Origin: Hafnia paralvei ATCC 29927
GTDB lineage: Bacteria; Pseudomonadota; Gammaproteobacteria; Enterobacterales; Enterobacteriaceae
Reading direction: 5' to 3'
Assembly: GCF_001655005.1 (NCBI RefSeq)
Contig: NZ_LXET01000038.1
Location: forward strand, 1-64,000
Length of the DNA: 64,000 nucleotides
In this document: positions 1 through 8,434 of the stretch, one piece after another
Position numbering within the stretch: position 1 is the stretch's first letter
Layout: each line of letters opens with the position of its first letter
Notes under the pieces: model-generated
Database searches by the model: none
Seen by the model: the letters and a program-made list of their open reading frames with translations, nothing else
What the model was told of the DNA's origin: nothing
Position numbers and translations under genes: made by a program

Positions 1-391
1 TCGTCCATAACGGTACAGCCGATCCCTGAGAAGGTCGGAAGCGATATCGAGAGTTATCCCGCGCCGACTGAGGGGGATTTTGAGGATTACATTCTTGTTT
101 TCCTCGGGACGGATATGCCTCCGATTTATATCTACCTGAGTACGCCACCGGTAGAGTTTTTGGAGGTAGAGCTATACAAAAGAAGTTCACCAGAAACTCA
201 GCGAAACCTATGGCGGGCGTAATAAACCGGCACAAATCGACCTTGATTCACGTAACCTACGGGCGGCAGTGGATCGCAATCTTGACGCTATTAAACCGGC
301 GTTAAAAGAGAATGACGCAACGTAGAGCCAGATAGAGGCGGCCAGAGTGAAAATGCACAAGCTGAACAGTGAAATGGGGCTGTATAAATGA
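1..391 (+). pseudogene. remnant of S-type pyocin/colicin-like nuclease toxin
   Basis: Frame 1 is open from the window edge to a stop at 220-222. It encodes the end of an S-type pyocin-like domain (motifs GDFEDYILVF and PPIYIYLSTPPVEFLEVELY). From about 173 the homology continues in frame 2 as KEVHQKLSETYGGRNKPAQI, through an in-frame TAG at 323-325, to the typical family end KMHKLNSEMGLYK and a TGA at 389-391. In intact relatives, from memory, roughly 60 residues of nuclease domain lie between VELY and KEVHQK. An internal deletion with a frame change and a nonsense codon would explain this. The relic stop overlaps the ATG of the next gene by ATGA, the usual toxin-immunity coupling. The toxin is therefore probably inactive. 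The upstream part lies outside the window. Confidence 0.8.
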
Positions 392-855
392 CTGTAAATA
401 TTGATGCTCTGATAAATAGTCTGGGGAAGTCTTATCAAGATATGCTTGAGAATGAGTTAATCCCTTATAAATCACCGCCAAAGGGATCTTCTGGTACGCC
501 AACTATTAGCCTTGATATGGCTCAGGAAGGGGTGTTTCTTTCTTTCTGGCGAAAAGGGCGAATTCTAAAATCTATAACGCTCAGAATGCAGCATGAAACG
601 GCAGTTTATTGGACGTTTCCTAATGATCTACCAACTCCGTTGCAAAAAAGCATGTCGCGGCAATGGGTGCATGAAAATATAGGCGAGCCATTAAGAAGCT
701 CACCTCCTTATGTCGTCATGAAAAGATCGTTTGGCTGGACAGACCTTTATGAAGCTAAGGGCCGCGCTATTCCCACCAGTATGCAAGTCAATTATGACGT
801 AATGGATAGAGTGAGGTCGGTAACGTTTATGCCAACATCAGAATTACGCTGGTAG
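388..855 (+). CDS. DUF6392-type bacteriocin immunity protein
   Basis: A 155-residue soluble protein without signal peptide or membrane segment. It begins MTVNIDALINSLGKSYQ and ends FMPTSELRW, both typical of the DUF6392 family encoded directly after pyocin/colicin-like nuclease toxins. The ATG overlaps the stop of the broken toxin (ATGA), so it was translationally coupled to it. The frame is intact over its full length although its toxin partner is destroyed. It may therefore be kept as an orphan immunity gene protecting against kin carrying the active toxin. The cognate-immunity role is inferred from position and family recall. No biochemical function is known to me. Confidence 0.72.
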   Translation: MTVNIDALINSLGKSYQDMLENELIPYKSPPKGSSGTPTISLDMAQEGVFLSFWRKGRILKSITLRMQHETAVYWTFPNDLPTPLQKSMSRQWVHENIGEPLRSSPPYVVMKRSFGWTDLYEAKGRAIPTSMQVNYDVMDRVRSVTFMPTSELRW

Positions 856-993
856 GTTTACTTTGGTGCTCCAGTGGAGCGATAAAGCGATAAGGCTTGA
901 GCACCAGCTAAAAATTTTTGTACTGGCAATCAGCGGTCGCGATAGCAACGCGAGTTCGCATGCTCGTTCTCTGTATCCACATAATAAACATCG

Positions 994-1024
994 AAAAAAG
1001 CGACTATGAATTATCAAAGTCGCA
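994..1024 (-). terminator. Rho-independent terminator of the small membrane gene
   Basis: GCGACT at 1000-1005 pairs with AGTCGC at 1018-1023 across a 12-nt loop. On the minus strand the stem is followed by six T. It lies 60 bp past the stop of the gene at 1083-1385. Confidence 0.6.
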
Positions 1025-1082
1025 AATTTCAAACGGTTAACACTGATATATAACTTCAGGCTACATGAAGTATGTTACTCAG

Positions 1083-1385
1083 TTACATAACCCTAGGGCT
1101 TTGCTGGGTGAAAGTGCGGTGACCTGGGCGTTGGCGGGGGCGAAAAAGTGATGTTAACGCACCCACTAAGGAAACGCTCAGCACCACGAGGTTGAATAAG
1201 ACAAATCCCGCCATCAGCAGGGCGACCATCATCACGGCGGAGATAATCAACGTCATCTGACGCATTCTGCCGGAGAGTCCCATCTGGCGTGATTTCAATG
1301 CTAGATACATTTTCCAGTATTGCATCTGCCCTTGTAAGGCGCTGCGCATACGCTGGGTGCGAGTTTGTGAATGATTGTTTGACAT
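1083..1385 (-). CDS. small membrane protein, unknown function
   Basis: A 100-residue protein I do not recognise. The N-terminal 45 residues are basic and hydrophilic (NNHSQTRTQRMRSALQGQ), followed by a hydrophobic stretch at about residues 46-82 that could form one long or two short membrane helices. The tail is Arg/Pro-rich. The start is supported by AGGAG nine bases before the ATG, and a minus-strand terminator follows. It is transcribed away from cho, with which it shares the intergenic region containing a LexA box at 1578-1597. That box is nearer to cho, and an SOS link for this gene is only a possibility. Confidence 0.6.
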   Translation of the reverse strand: MSNNHSQTRTQRMRSALQGQMQYWKMYLALKSRQMGLSGRMRQMTLIISAVMMVALLMAGFVLFNLVVLSVSLVGALTSLFRPRQRPGHRTFTQQSPRVM

Positions 1386-1577
1386 AGATATTGACTCCTA
1401 ATGACTCGCTAACGGGGTTACCCTGTACATCGACCCGCTGGGTGTTTCATGAAATTGAGACTAAAGAGAATTCTTTCAAAACCCCAGCACATTTAGCCTA
1501 CTTTACGCGGCTGACAAATCCTGACAGCAGAAAAACGTTCACCAAATCAGCACCAGAACAGGCTTTTCTGATATCAT

Positions 1578-1597
1578 ACCTGTTTTAATACACAGTA
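1578..1597. promoter_or_regulatory. LexA (SOS) box upstream of cho
   Basis: The sequence ACCTGTTTTAATACACAGTA contains CTGT-N8-ACAG, the canonical LexA operator core, with an AT-rich centre. It lies about 142 bp before the cho start. E. coli cho is SOS-induced, so conservation of the box is expected. Confidence 0.8.
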
Positions 1598-1739
1598 TTT
1601 ATGGTATGGGCTTCTATTAATCTGCATCGATAAGTTAAGTATGAGTTTTACCACTAAATTATTATGTATTTCTTAACGCTGCTGAGAAACTTAGCTGCCG
1701 GTTGGCTATCATCCTACGTTTAATGAGCTATCTATTGGA

Positions 1740-2615
1740 ATGGCTCACTCATTATCGCCTGACAAGAGGAAGCAACCCGTGTCGATGCTGGATGAGGATA
1801 TGTATCAGTACCCAGAACATCTGAAGCTAGAGCTAGCCGCACTGCCAGCAAAACCAGGTGTGTATATTTTTCACGGGACAAGCAAGACGATGCCTCTTTA
1901 TATTGGTAAAAGCGTCAATATTCGCTCTCGAGTCATGTCGCATTTTAGAAATAAGAATGAGGCGAAATTGCTTCATTTAACCACCCATATTAAGCATATA
2001 GAAATGGCTGGTGAGCTTGGAGCGTTGCTCACCGAGGCTAGGTTGATAAAAGAGCAAAAGCCACTGTTCAATAAAAGACTAAGACACGCTAAACAACTCT
2101 GCTCGTTATCACTGCAGCCCAGAGGTGTTGAGATCGTTTATGCTGGAGATACTCACTTCAGCCACAAAGCGCAGCTATTTGGTTTATTTTCCAATAAATC
2201 ATCAGCATTAGAGACATTGAGAGCCGTAGCCGATCAACAACGTCTATGCTACGGAGTCTTAGGGTTGGAGCGTTTGGCTCAAGGTCGCTCTTGTTTTCGT
2301 TATAGCCTCAAACGGTGTGCTGGAGCTTGTTGTGGAAAGGAATCGCTAGAAGAACATCAGTTGCGGTTGGAACAAGCGATGGAAAGCATTCGAGTCCAGT
2401 GCTGGCCCTATGACGGGAAAATTGCTGTGGAGGAGAGCTGTGATGGGTTTACTCAGTATCACATCATTAATAATTGGTTTTATCTAGGTTCAGTTGAAAA
2501 CTTGCAAGAGGCTAAGTCAATGCATAGTACAGCTGCCTGCTTCGATCGAGACGGGTACAAGATATTATGTAAACCTTTACTCAGTGGTGCATTTAAGGTT
2601 ATAGCATTGGATTGA
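1740..2615 (+). CDS. cho: excinuclease Cho (UvrC homologue)
   Basis: A 291-residue protein close in length to E. coli Cho (295). It has an N-terminal GIY-YIG nuclease domain (GVYIF about 40-44, LYIGKSVN about 52-59, catalytic Arg in IRSRV) and a Glu in LLTEARLIKEQKP. A cysteine-rich region follows (FRYSLKRCAGACCGKES). The C-terminus DGYKILCKPLLSG is diagnostic of Cho. The enzyme makes the 3' incision in nucleotide excision repair, extending the range of UvrABC to bulky lesions. A LexA box lies upstream. The ATG at 1740 has a weak Shine-Dalgarno sequence. A GTG at 1779, preceded by AGAGGAAG at good spacing, is an alternative start 13 codons in. The function call is secure; only the start is uncertain. 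Confidence 0.95.
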   Translation: MAHSLSPDKRKQPVSMLDEDMYQYPEHLKLELAALPAKPGVYIFHGTSKTMPLYIGKSVNIRSRVMSHFRNKNEAKLLHLTTHIKHIEMAGELGALLTEARLIKEQKPLFNKRLRHAKQLCSLSLQPRGVEIVYAGDTHFSHKAQLFGLFSNKSSALETLRAVADQQRLCYGVLGLERLAQGRSCFRYSLKRCAGACCGKESLEEHQLRLEQAMESIRVQCWPYDGKIAVEESCDGFTQYHIINNWFYLGSVENLQEAKSMHSTAACFDRDGYKILCKPLLSGAFKVIALD

Positions 2616-2891
2616 GATACGTTTAAATGAGATCCGATAGCCTAATTAGGCGATAATATATGTGCATCGGGATTTCAAAATCGATGAAATCCTCAAGCAC
2701 GTCATTACAAAAGGTAGGGGTAAAGAACCTTGTTATGCTCTAGACGAAACAGCCAAGCCGAGCTACTTTCTCAGCGTTTACCGATCAGCACGTTTGCGGC
2801 GTTGTGGGTTCAGCTCAGTGGGATATGCCTAGACAACTATAATCAGAAATCAGCCATTACACTCTTTGTATTTCAGAAGGAGAGGGCGTAA

Positions 2892-3323
2892 ATGAGCAAA
2901 AATGGGCGTTTTTACCTAAAAGAAAAGTCTAGAAAATTAAATGAAAGTCTCAAGCCAGAGCCTCATCCTCTTATAGTTTTTGTAAAAAGCTGGGATTTTA
3001 TCGGCAAGCTTTCGCTTAGCTCTATTTCATTAGGTTATATAATTTATAGCCTGTGTGATAATGCAGAGTTGCATCGAACTGCGATTGTCATTATGGGTAT
3101 AACAATAGCATTATATCCATTTGCAAAAAAAATGACGGACGACGGGTTGCGGCATTCCGTTTCAAAAAAAAGTTTCGAAATTATTCATGGTACAGGGTCG
3201 AGGAACTTCGGCTTAATATATGCTTTTCTCGTTATGGTCGCAGCTATCCCATTAGGATGTGTCTACTTGCTTTATCATTTGATTAAGTATCGAAAATCGC
3301 TCAGCGTGGGGAAGCCATCGTAA
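2892..3323 (+). CDS. colicin E1-family immunity protein (orphan)
   Basis: A 143-residue membrane protein with hydrophobic segments at about 42-58, 65-81 and 105-130. The region from LYPFAKKMTDDGLRH through NFGLIYAFLVMVAAIPLG to the C-terminal IKYRK follows the layout of the colicin E1 immunity family, where LYP-AK, D--L, GL-A-Y and PL---Y recur. Such proteins sit in the inner membrane and block the pore of a pore-forming colicin. No colicin gene is adjacent: cho lies upstream and an autotransporter lies convergent downstream. This looks like an orphan immunity gene acquired as accessory DNA. The start is supported by the purine-rich GAAGGAGAGGGCG before the ATG. The family assignment rests on my alignment from memory. 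Confidence 0.68.
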   Translation: MSKNGRFYLKEKSRKLNESLKPEPHPLIVFVKSWDFIGKLSLSSISLGYIIYSLCDNAELHRTAIVIMGITIALYPFAKKMTDDGLRHSVSKKSFEIIHGTGSRNFGLIYAFLVMVAAIPLGCVYLLYHLIKYRKSLSVGKPS

Positions 3324-3340
3324 TGATAAGTGCAATACCA

Positions 3341-3368
3341 CAGCCCCCTGAACGATAACAGGAGGCTG
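3341..3368. terminator. hairpin between convergent genes
   Basis: CAGCCCCCTG and CAGGAGGCTG form a 10-bp stem with one mismatch and an 8-nt loop between the convergent immunity and autotransporter genes. There is no immediate T-run on either strand, so termination is probable but not certain. Confidence 0.5.
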
Positions 3369-3382
3369 CGCGAAGTGATTTT

Positions 3383-6300
3383 TTACTTAAAGTTATATTT
3401 TATACCGACCATGAAAAGGCTATCATTATAGCCTTGGTCACCGACTTGAGCTGCGATATTCCCCCACAGATTAAGTGAGGTTTTTATCTGGCTCTCAACA
3501 CCCACTTTTATTTCACCAATATTTTTCGTTCCTGTTTGTTCAATCTTTGTATCGCCCATTTTAGTGCCGAAACTTTTGGTATTGTGTAGCCAGTTGACCT
3601 CAATGAATGGTTCAAACTCATTTCCTTTGTTATCATCCATTTTATGATGACCTTTCATAAATGAGCGAATACCAAGGCGAGTTAGAAGGTTGCCATCCCC
3701 ATAACTTGAGACAGGTGTTCCGTTAGACTCTGTGTGAGAGTCGGCGGTGACCCCCATCCAAACAATTTGAGCTTGTGGTTGAATAAACCAAGAATTAAGT
3801 GAACCGTGGCTACCTGTAAATTCGTTGAGTTTATAGGTGTATCCTGTCTCAACAGATGCCGTCCATCCTTTGGATTGGTAAGATTCTCCAGAGAGATCTT
3901 GGCCTTTTACCTTATTATTAAACCAGTTGTATAAAACCCAAGTATCGACATAAGCGCCTGTATTCTCTCCCTCATCCTGCTGCCAAGTACCATAGGCACC
4001 GAGAGAATAACCGCTGATAGAGCTATCAGCTCGATAGTTGGTAACCGACGAGCGAGTATTATTATGGCTATTTCCATATCCAGCCATAAGCCCCAGATGC
4101 CAGCGGTCACTTTCGTCTCTGCTCCATTGCGCAATATCGCCACCTAATTGCATAACATAGCGATTGGCTTGTGTTTGCAATTGGCCGCTTGAATCTCTCG
4201 ATTGAGTATGTCCTGCGGCATGACGCATCCACATGCTTGTGACTTTCTGTTCGCCGGTGAAAACGTCGGTATAGTAGGTCTCGCCTAGGCGATCATGCAG
4301 CCGGAGAATAAATAGGGAATTGGCTGCGGCGATATTATGAGCGTACCCGCCAGCTTCTGGCCTAACAGTTGGTTTAGGCCTAGGCTGAGGGTTTGGCTCA
4401 GGCTCTGGGGTAGGCTTAGGATCTGGAACGGGTTCTGGATCTGGAATAGGTTCGGGATCTGGTTTTGGCTCAGGGATAGGGGCGGGTTTGAAATTAGTGA
4501 GATACCAGCTTTTCTCATCAGTACCATTACCGTGATTACCTCTTTGTAAGAAGTAATCATAACTGCCAGCAACAATTCGACTTCCTTGAACAAAATTACC
4601 ATTTGATTCGCCAAGGACATTAATGAGCTCAATGCCTTTTTGTGTATAGTCGCCATTTCCCCCAACGTTTTTCACATAAACCGTTGTATTGCCATTGGTG
4701 TCACCAGCGATAGATAAGTGATCTGTCTGCGAGTTATCGTCACCGAGAACCGTGTTGAAATACAGTGAACCACCACCGTGATAATCACCATTCACTATTA
4801 ACCTATTGCCAACCATTGACTGACGATTATTATCTAAACCGCCGATGAAGACATTGCCTGTGTTCTTGATTGAACCGTCTATCGTAAGTGCAGATATTTT
4901 AGGGGAATTTCCCTGATACAGACTGCCGACTATCAGATTTGCTCCTGAAAGAACGTCAGTGGCTCCCAACAGCCCTGTAGCAGAGAGTAGAGCATCTTTT
5001 TTGACGATGATATGCCCGCCTAAAGCCTTCGTTGAGTCTAAGTTCCCTGCAGATACAGTCGTAATGCCCGAAAATTTGCTGCTGTCTCCGCTAAGGGCTA
5101 GCTGCGCATTTCCTATTTTTTCAATGGTTCCCGAGCCGGTAAACTCTCCAGCAAAATAGCTATTATTATTCTGATTAATAATTAAGCTGGCATCCGTTAC
5201 ATTGGCGATGCCTCCAGCACCGGAAAGTGAAGACATGACGAGGTCATGTGAGTTTTGGTTGAGCATGCCGCCGTTTATGATATATGCCGTATTATTAACA
5301 AAGGCATCATCATTTTCTGAGCGCAGTTCTCCAGCTTCAACACGTGTCCCACCAAGGTAATTATTTTTACCGGACAAGATGACAGTACCCGTACCATTTT
5401 TTACAATGCCACCAGCACCAATTAAATTACCTTTTAATGACATAGACTTGTTTTCATCAGCCTCCAAAAATGAGACTGATAAAACGTTCATATCAACAGA
5501 GGTCGTTAGCTGATTGTCGCAATATTTGCAGCTATTTACCCGTAGGGTTCCGCCGTTGAGGTTGAAAGCATATTTTCCAAGCCCAGCTATGATCCCATCC
5601 TCTTCTGATGAAAGCACGCTGTTAGATATCGATATTGTCCCGCCGTGGTTTAAATTAACCGTCGCGTCAGATTTTTGATCGCTAGCGAGAAATAACCCTG
5701 ACGTCGCAACTTCATAGCCGTCATCAGCTATATATGATTTTCCTTCGAAGTTGACTTCTCCGCCATCTTCAACGGTAAGAGTTGCCTTACCGACGCCCTG
5801 CAGAGAATCAGAAAAGTCGATATCATAAATTCGGCCTCCGACATTTGATGCTAAAGCCATCAGGCTCTGAACCACAATCTTACTATTCTTGCCATTAACC
5901 GTGATGTCTGTTGTGGAGAGTTTTGCCAGGTTATCGGCAATGTCGCTTTTCCGTAAGAAAGACGCAACAATTCTGCCCGCGGTGAAAGTACCACCGTTAG
6001 TTACATTTACTACAGCATGACCTAAGTAGCCTAAATAGGCATCGCCATTAACCATGGAATCATCGTAATAAGATGACTCTTCAATTTTCTTATTAATTAA
6101 AGATAGGCTACTACCTTCACCTGATATATTAAGTATACCCGTGTTAGCTGCATTTCCGCTGCCGATCCACATGACGTTATTTGATGCATCCCATGATGAT
6201 TGAGATGTTGCACCAATATTGACGGTTGCACCGTCTAATATGTTGACCGCCCCAGTAACACTCTTATCACGTACAGTATATCTATCATAAACGGATGTAT

Positions 6301-6706
6301 CGCCGATGCGTAGACCCAGAAAATTAATGTTTCCAGTGCTCGGGCCTACTATGTTTAATGTACCATCGGTGTTAGAAGAGAGCTCGGATGCTGTCGCACT
6401 GCCTACTTTAAATAAATTAATGTTTCCTGTGCTTTTTGATGACTCGTTAATAGTTAAAGTGCCTATTGCACCATCAAAGCCGACGGCTGAGATATCGCTA
6501 TATTCTGAAGTACCTGATAGGTTTAAGTGTCCACTATTGCCATCGCCGCCGCCAATAATGTTACCATTATTTTTACCGCTCCACGTACCTGAAGATAGGG
6601 TGCTTGAATCATTGTAGTAGACTGCGTTCGCAGCCATTGAAGTTTTACTCGTAGCAGAGAAGAGTATGACGGCGGAGCCAATATAGAATAAGCATTTGTT
6701 ATACAT
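3383..6706 (-). CDS. autotransporter (type Va secretion), adhesin-like
   Basis: A 1107-residue protein with a signal peptide (MYNKCLFYIGSAVILFSATS, cleavage near AMA-like TSMA/A). A long Gly/Asn/Ser-rich passenger with beta-helix type repeats (GTLTINES, GTLNIVGPS, GILNISGEG, GAVNILDG) follows. A proline-rich linker of repeated PEP/PDP units lies at about 737-782. A C-terminal autotransporter beta-barrel spans about 785-1107 (MWMRHAAGH, WHLGLMAGYG, SLGAYGTW, GWTASVETGY). The passenger would be displayed or released outside the cell; adhesion or aggregation is the usual role. The protein ends KYNFK, so the last residue is Lys instead of the usual aromatic. It is preceded by a long AT-rich leader with a 28-bp palindrome and is probably horizontally acquired. 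Confidence 0.9.
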   Translation of the reverse strand: MYNKCLFYIGSAVILFSATSKTSMAANAVYYNDSSTLSSGTWSGKNNGNIIGGGDGNSGHLNLSGTSEYSDISAVGFDGAIGTLTINESSKSTGNINLFKVGSATASELSSNTDGTLNIVGPSTGNINFLGLRIGDTSVYDRYTVRDKSVTGAVNILDGATVNIGATSQSSWDASNNVMWIGSGNAANTGILNISGEGSSLSLINKKIEESSYYDDSMVNGDAYLGYLGHAVVNVTNGGTFTAGRIVASFLRKSDIADNLAKLSTTDITVNGKNSKIVVQSLMALASNVGGRIYDIDFSDSLQGVGKATLTVEDGGEVNFEGKSYIADDGYEVATSGLFLASDQKSDATVNLNHGGTISISNSVLSSEEDGIIAGLGKYAFNLNGGTLRVNSCKYCDNQLTTSVDMNVLSVSFLEADENKSMSLKGNLIGAGGIVKNGTGTVILSGKNNYLGGTRVEAGELRSENDDAFVNNTAYIINGGMLNQNSHDLVMSSLSGAGGIANVTDASLIINQNNNSYFAGEFTGSGTIEKIGNAQLALSGDSSKFSGITTVSAGNLDSTKALGGHIIVKKDALLSATGLLGATDVLSGANLIVGSLYQGNSPKISALTIDGSIKNTGNVFIGGLDNNRQSMVGNRLIVNGDYHGGGSLYFNTVLGDDNSQTDHLSIAGDTNGNTTVYVKNVGGNGDYTQKGIELINVLGESNGNFVQGSRIVAGSYDYFLQRGNHGNGTDEKSWYLTNFKPAPIPEPKPDPEPIPDPEPVPDPKPTPEPEPNPQPRPKPTVRPEAGGYAHNIAAANSLFILRLHDRLGETYYTDVFTGEQKVTSMWMRHAAGHTQSRDSSGQLQTQANRYVMQLGGDIAQWSRDESDRWHLGLMAGYGNSHNNTRSSVTNYRADSSISGYSLGAYGTWQQDEGENTGAYVDTWVLYNWFNNKVKGQDLSGESYQSKGWTASVETGYTYKLNEFTGSHGSLNSWFIQPQAQIVWMGVTADSHTESNGTPVSSYGDGNLLTRLGIRSFMKGHHKMDDNKGNEFEPFIEVNWLHNTKSFGTKMGDTKIEQTGTKNIGEIKVGVESQIKTSLNLWGNIAAQVGDQGYNDSLFMVGIKYNFK

Positions 6707-6829
6707 TATCGTAGCACAGTCCTTTGTGAATGGTTGTATCTCGCATCAAGTCTAATTTAAATAATGAGCAAAGAATACGGAATGTTCCTAAGGATCATCC
6801 TAAATTATTTGAACGTCGATAGATAATGA

Positions 6830-6857
6830 GTTTAATAACTCTATAGAGTTATTAAAC
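6830..6857. repeat. perfect 28-bp palindrome upstream of autotransporter
   Basis: GTTTAATAACTCTA at 6830-6843 is followed directly by its exact reverse complement TAGAGTTATTAAAC at 6844-6857. It lies 124-151 bp before the autotransporter ATG in AT-rich DNA. There is no spacer, so it is more like a dimeric-protein operator than a hairpin terminator. No known regulator is recognised. Confidence 0.75.
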
Positions 6858-7016
6858 GAGAGTATGCTTATTGAGAGTGGTATTTGTTATCAGCAATAAA
6901 AATAGATTTTATTTGGTTAACGATCCTAGAGATGATTAGCACACGAGCTGTAAACAATAATTTGAAAGTTATCTAAGAGCATTTTTTAGTGATACATTTT
7001 TTAATGATTAAGTACT

Positions 7017-7160
7017 GTGGTATTAATTCCGCTGTCAGCGAGTTTTCGGGATGCATTGGGGGAGTTGGCCGATGAGGCGTTGGAGGACCCGCCAGACTGC
7101 TTGCCAAAGGAAGCGCAATGCCAAGGCATTGGAGGAAAACGTTTAGCGCTGGAAAAATAG
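7017..7160 (+). other. GC-rich coding-like remnant upstream of rluB
   Basis: Within the otherwise AT-rich spacer 6707-7320, about 150 bp are markedly GC-richer and open in one frame from GTG 7017 to TAG 7158-7160 (47 codons, with SASFRDALGELADEALEDPP). No Shine-Dalgarno sequence precedes it and I do not recognise the product. It may be the tail of a gene once located upstream of rluB, cut when the flanking AT-rich accessory block arrived, or a spurious frame. Confidence 0.3.
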
Positions 7161-7203
7161 GCTCATTTATTCCGTTTTCGGCAGGATAAAAAAGTATAGA
7201 GCT

Positions 7204-7231
7204 CGGACATTCTGAGGTTTTCGTGTATAAT
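7204..7231 (+). promoter_or_regulatory. predicted sigma-70 promoter of rluB
   Basis: CGGACA (7204-7209) and a consensus TATAAT (7226-7231) are separated by 16 bp, about 90 bp before the rluB ATG. Confidence 0.55.
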
Positions 7232-7320
7232 GCCGCGTTAAAATTCAATTAACTTTTTGAATTTCAGATACATCCACAATACCCCACGACGCCTGTGAAG
7301 GCGACATTAGAGGTTGCTCA

Positions 7321-8274
7321 ATGAGCGAAAAGTTACAGAAAGTTCTTGCTAATGCGGGTCATGGTTCACGCCGCGAAATCGAAGCCATGATCAAAGAAGG
7401 CCGTGTCAGCGTTGATGGTAAATTAGCAACGCTTGGTGACCGTGTTGAGGTTACTCCGGCGATGAAAATTCGTGTCGACGGACGCGTTGTTTCTATCCGT
7501 GAATCCACCGAATCTGTTTGCCGCGTTTTGGCTTATTACAAGCCAGAAGGCGAATTGTGTACCCGTCGCGATCCAGAAGGTCGTCCAACGGTGTTTGATC
7601 GTCTGCCGAAGCTGCGCGGTTCTCGCTGGATCGCGGTAGGCCGTTTGGATATCAATACGTCAGGTTTATTGCTGTTCACCACCGATGGTGAATTGGCAAA
7701 CCGTTTGATGCACCCAAGCCGTGAAGTTGAACGCGAATATGCGGTTCGTGTTTTTGGTCAGGTTGACGATGAGAAAATTCGCCAACTGAGCCGTGGCGTA
7801 CAGTTGGAAGACGGTCCCGCGTCATTTAAAACCATCAGTTTCCAAGGTGGAGAAGGGATTAACCAATGGTACAACGTGACGTTGACAGAAGGGCGTAACC
7901 GTGAAGTTCGTCGTCTGTGGGAAGCCGTTGGCGTTCAGGTTAGCCGTTTGATCCGCGTACGTTATGGTGATTTACCTCTGCCTAAAGGTTTGCCGCGTGG
8001 CGGCTGGGCTGAATTGCCACTAAACGATATCAACTATCTGCGTGAATTGGTTGAATTGGATGCCGAGACGGTGAGTAAATTGCCGGTCGAGCGTGAGCGT
8101 CGCCGTATGAAAGCAAACCAGATCCGTCGTGCAGTCAAGCGCCATGGTCAAGGCGGGAGCGCAGCAGCGGCTGCACCTAACCGCCGTTCTGGTTCTGCTA
8201 ATAAAGGAACTTCTTCAACCCGAGGTTCTGCTGCCAATAAAGGCACGTCAAACAGGGGCGCTAAGCGCGGCTAA
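7321..8274 (+). CDS. rluB: 23S rRNA pseudouridine(2605) synthase RluB
   Basis: A 317-residue protein with an N-terminal S4 RNA-binding domain (EKLQKVLANAGHGSRREIE) and an RsuA/RluB-type catalytic domain with GRLDINTSGLLLFTTDG. The catalytic Asp falls at residue 110. The enzyme converts U2605 of 23S rRNA to pseudouridine. The C-terminal 60 residues form a low-complexity basic tail (Ala, Gly, Ser, Asn, Lys, Arg), common and variable among enterobacterial RluB proteins. It is followed by a strong terminator. In E. coli rluB precedes btuR and yciK; here two cobalamin genes sit in between. Confidence 0.96.
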   Translation: MSEKLQKVLANAGHGSRREIEAMIKEGRVSVDGKLATLGDRVEVTPAMKIRVDGRVVSIRESTESVCRVLAYYKPEGELCTRRDPEGRPTVFDRLPKLRGSRWIAVGRLDINTSGLLLFTTDGELANRLMHPSREVEREYAVRVFGQVDDEKIRQLSRGVQLEDGPASFKTISFQGGEGINQWYNVTLTEGRNREVRRLWEAVGVQVSRLIRVRYGDLPLPKGLPRGGWAELPLNDINYLRELVELDAETVSKLPVERERRRMKANQIRRAVKRHGQGGSAAAAAPNRRSGSANKGTSSTRGSAANKGTSNRGAKRG

Positions 8275-8303
8275 CTATATCGTTTAGTCATTTGATGTCA
8301 TCG

Positions 8304-8335
8304 AAACCGCAGCGTTGATTCGCTGCGGTTTTTTT
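8304..8335 (+). terminator. Rho-independent terminator of rluB
   Basis: The perfect 10-bp stem AACCGCAGCG / CGCTGCGGTT with a 6-nt loop is followed by a T-run. Confidence 0.9.
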
Positions 8336-8434
8336 ATATCTGGCATCTGTCTAGAGACTGGTATTAATATAGATGACAATCAGAGAGTTAATACTCACGG
8401 TTTTGCTTTCGACTACATGGACTGACTTGCAACA

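Noticed and set aside
1391..1588. 65-codon plus-strand frame upstream of cho
   Set aside because: It overlaps the promoter region and LexA box, lacks a ribosome-binding site, and has atypical composition.
2661..2831. 56-codon plus-strand frame starting GTG between cho and the immunity gene
   Set aside because: No Shine-Dalgarno sequence, no recognised family and no conserved feature. It may be a degraded gene but cannot be supported. The 276-bp spacer is otherwise featureless.
6973..7248. 91-codon minus-strand frame upstream of rluB
   Set aside because: Proline-rich shadow of the opposite-strand GC-rich block; no ribosome-binding site.
8340..8434. Cobalamin riboswitch upstream of cobS
   Set aside because: The space after the rluB terminator is under 100 bp and no B12 box was found.
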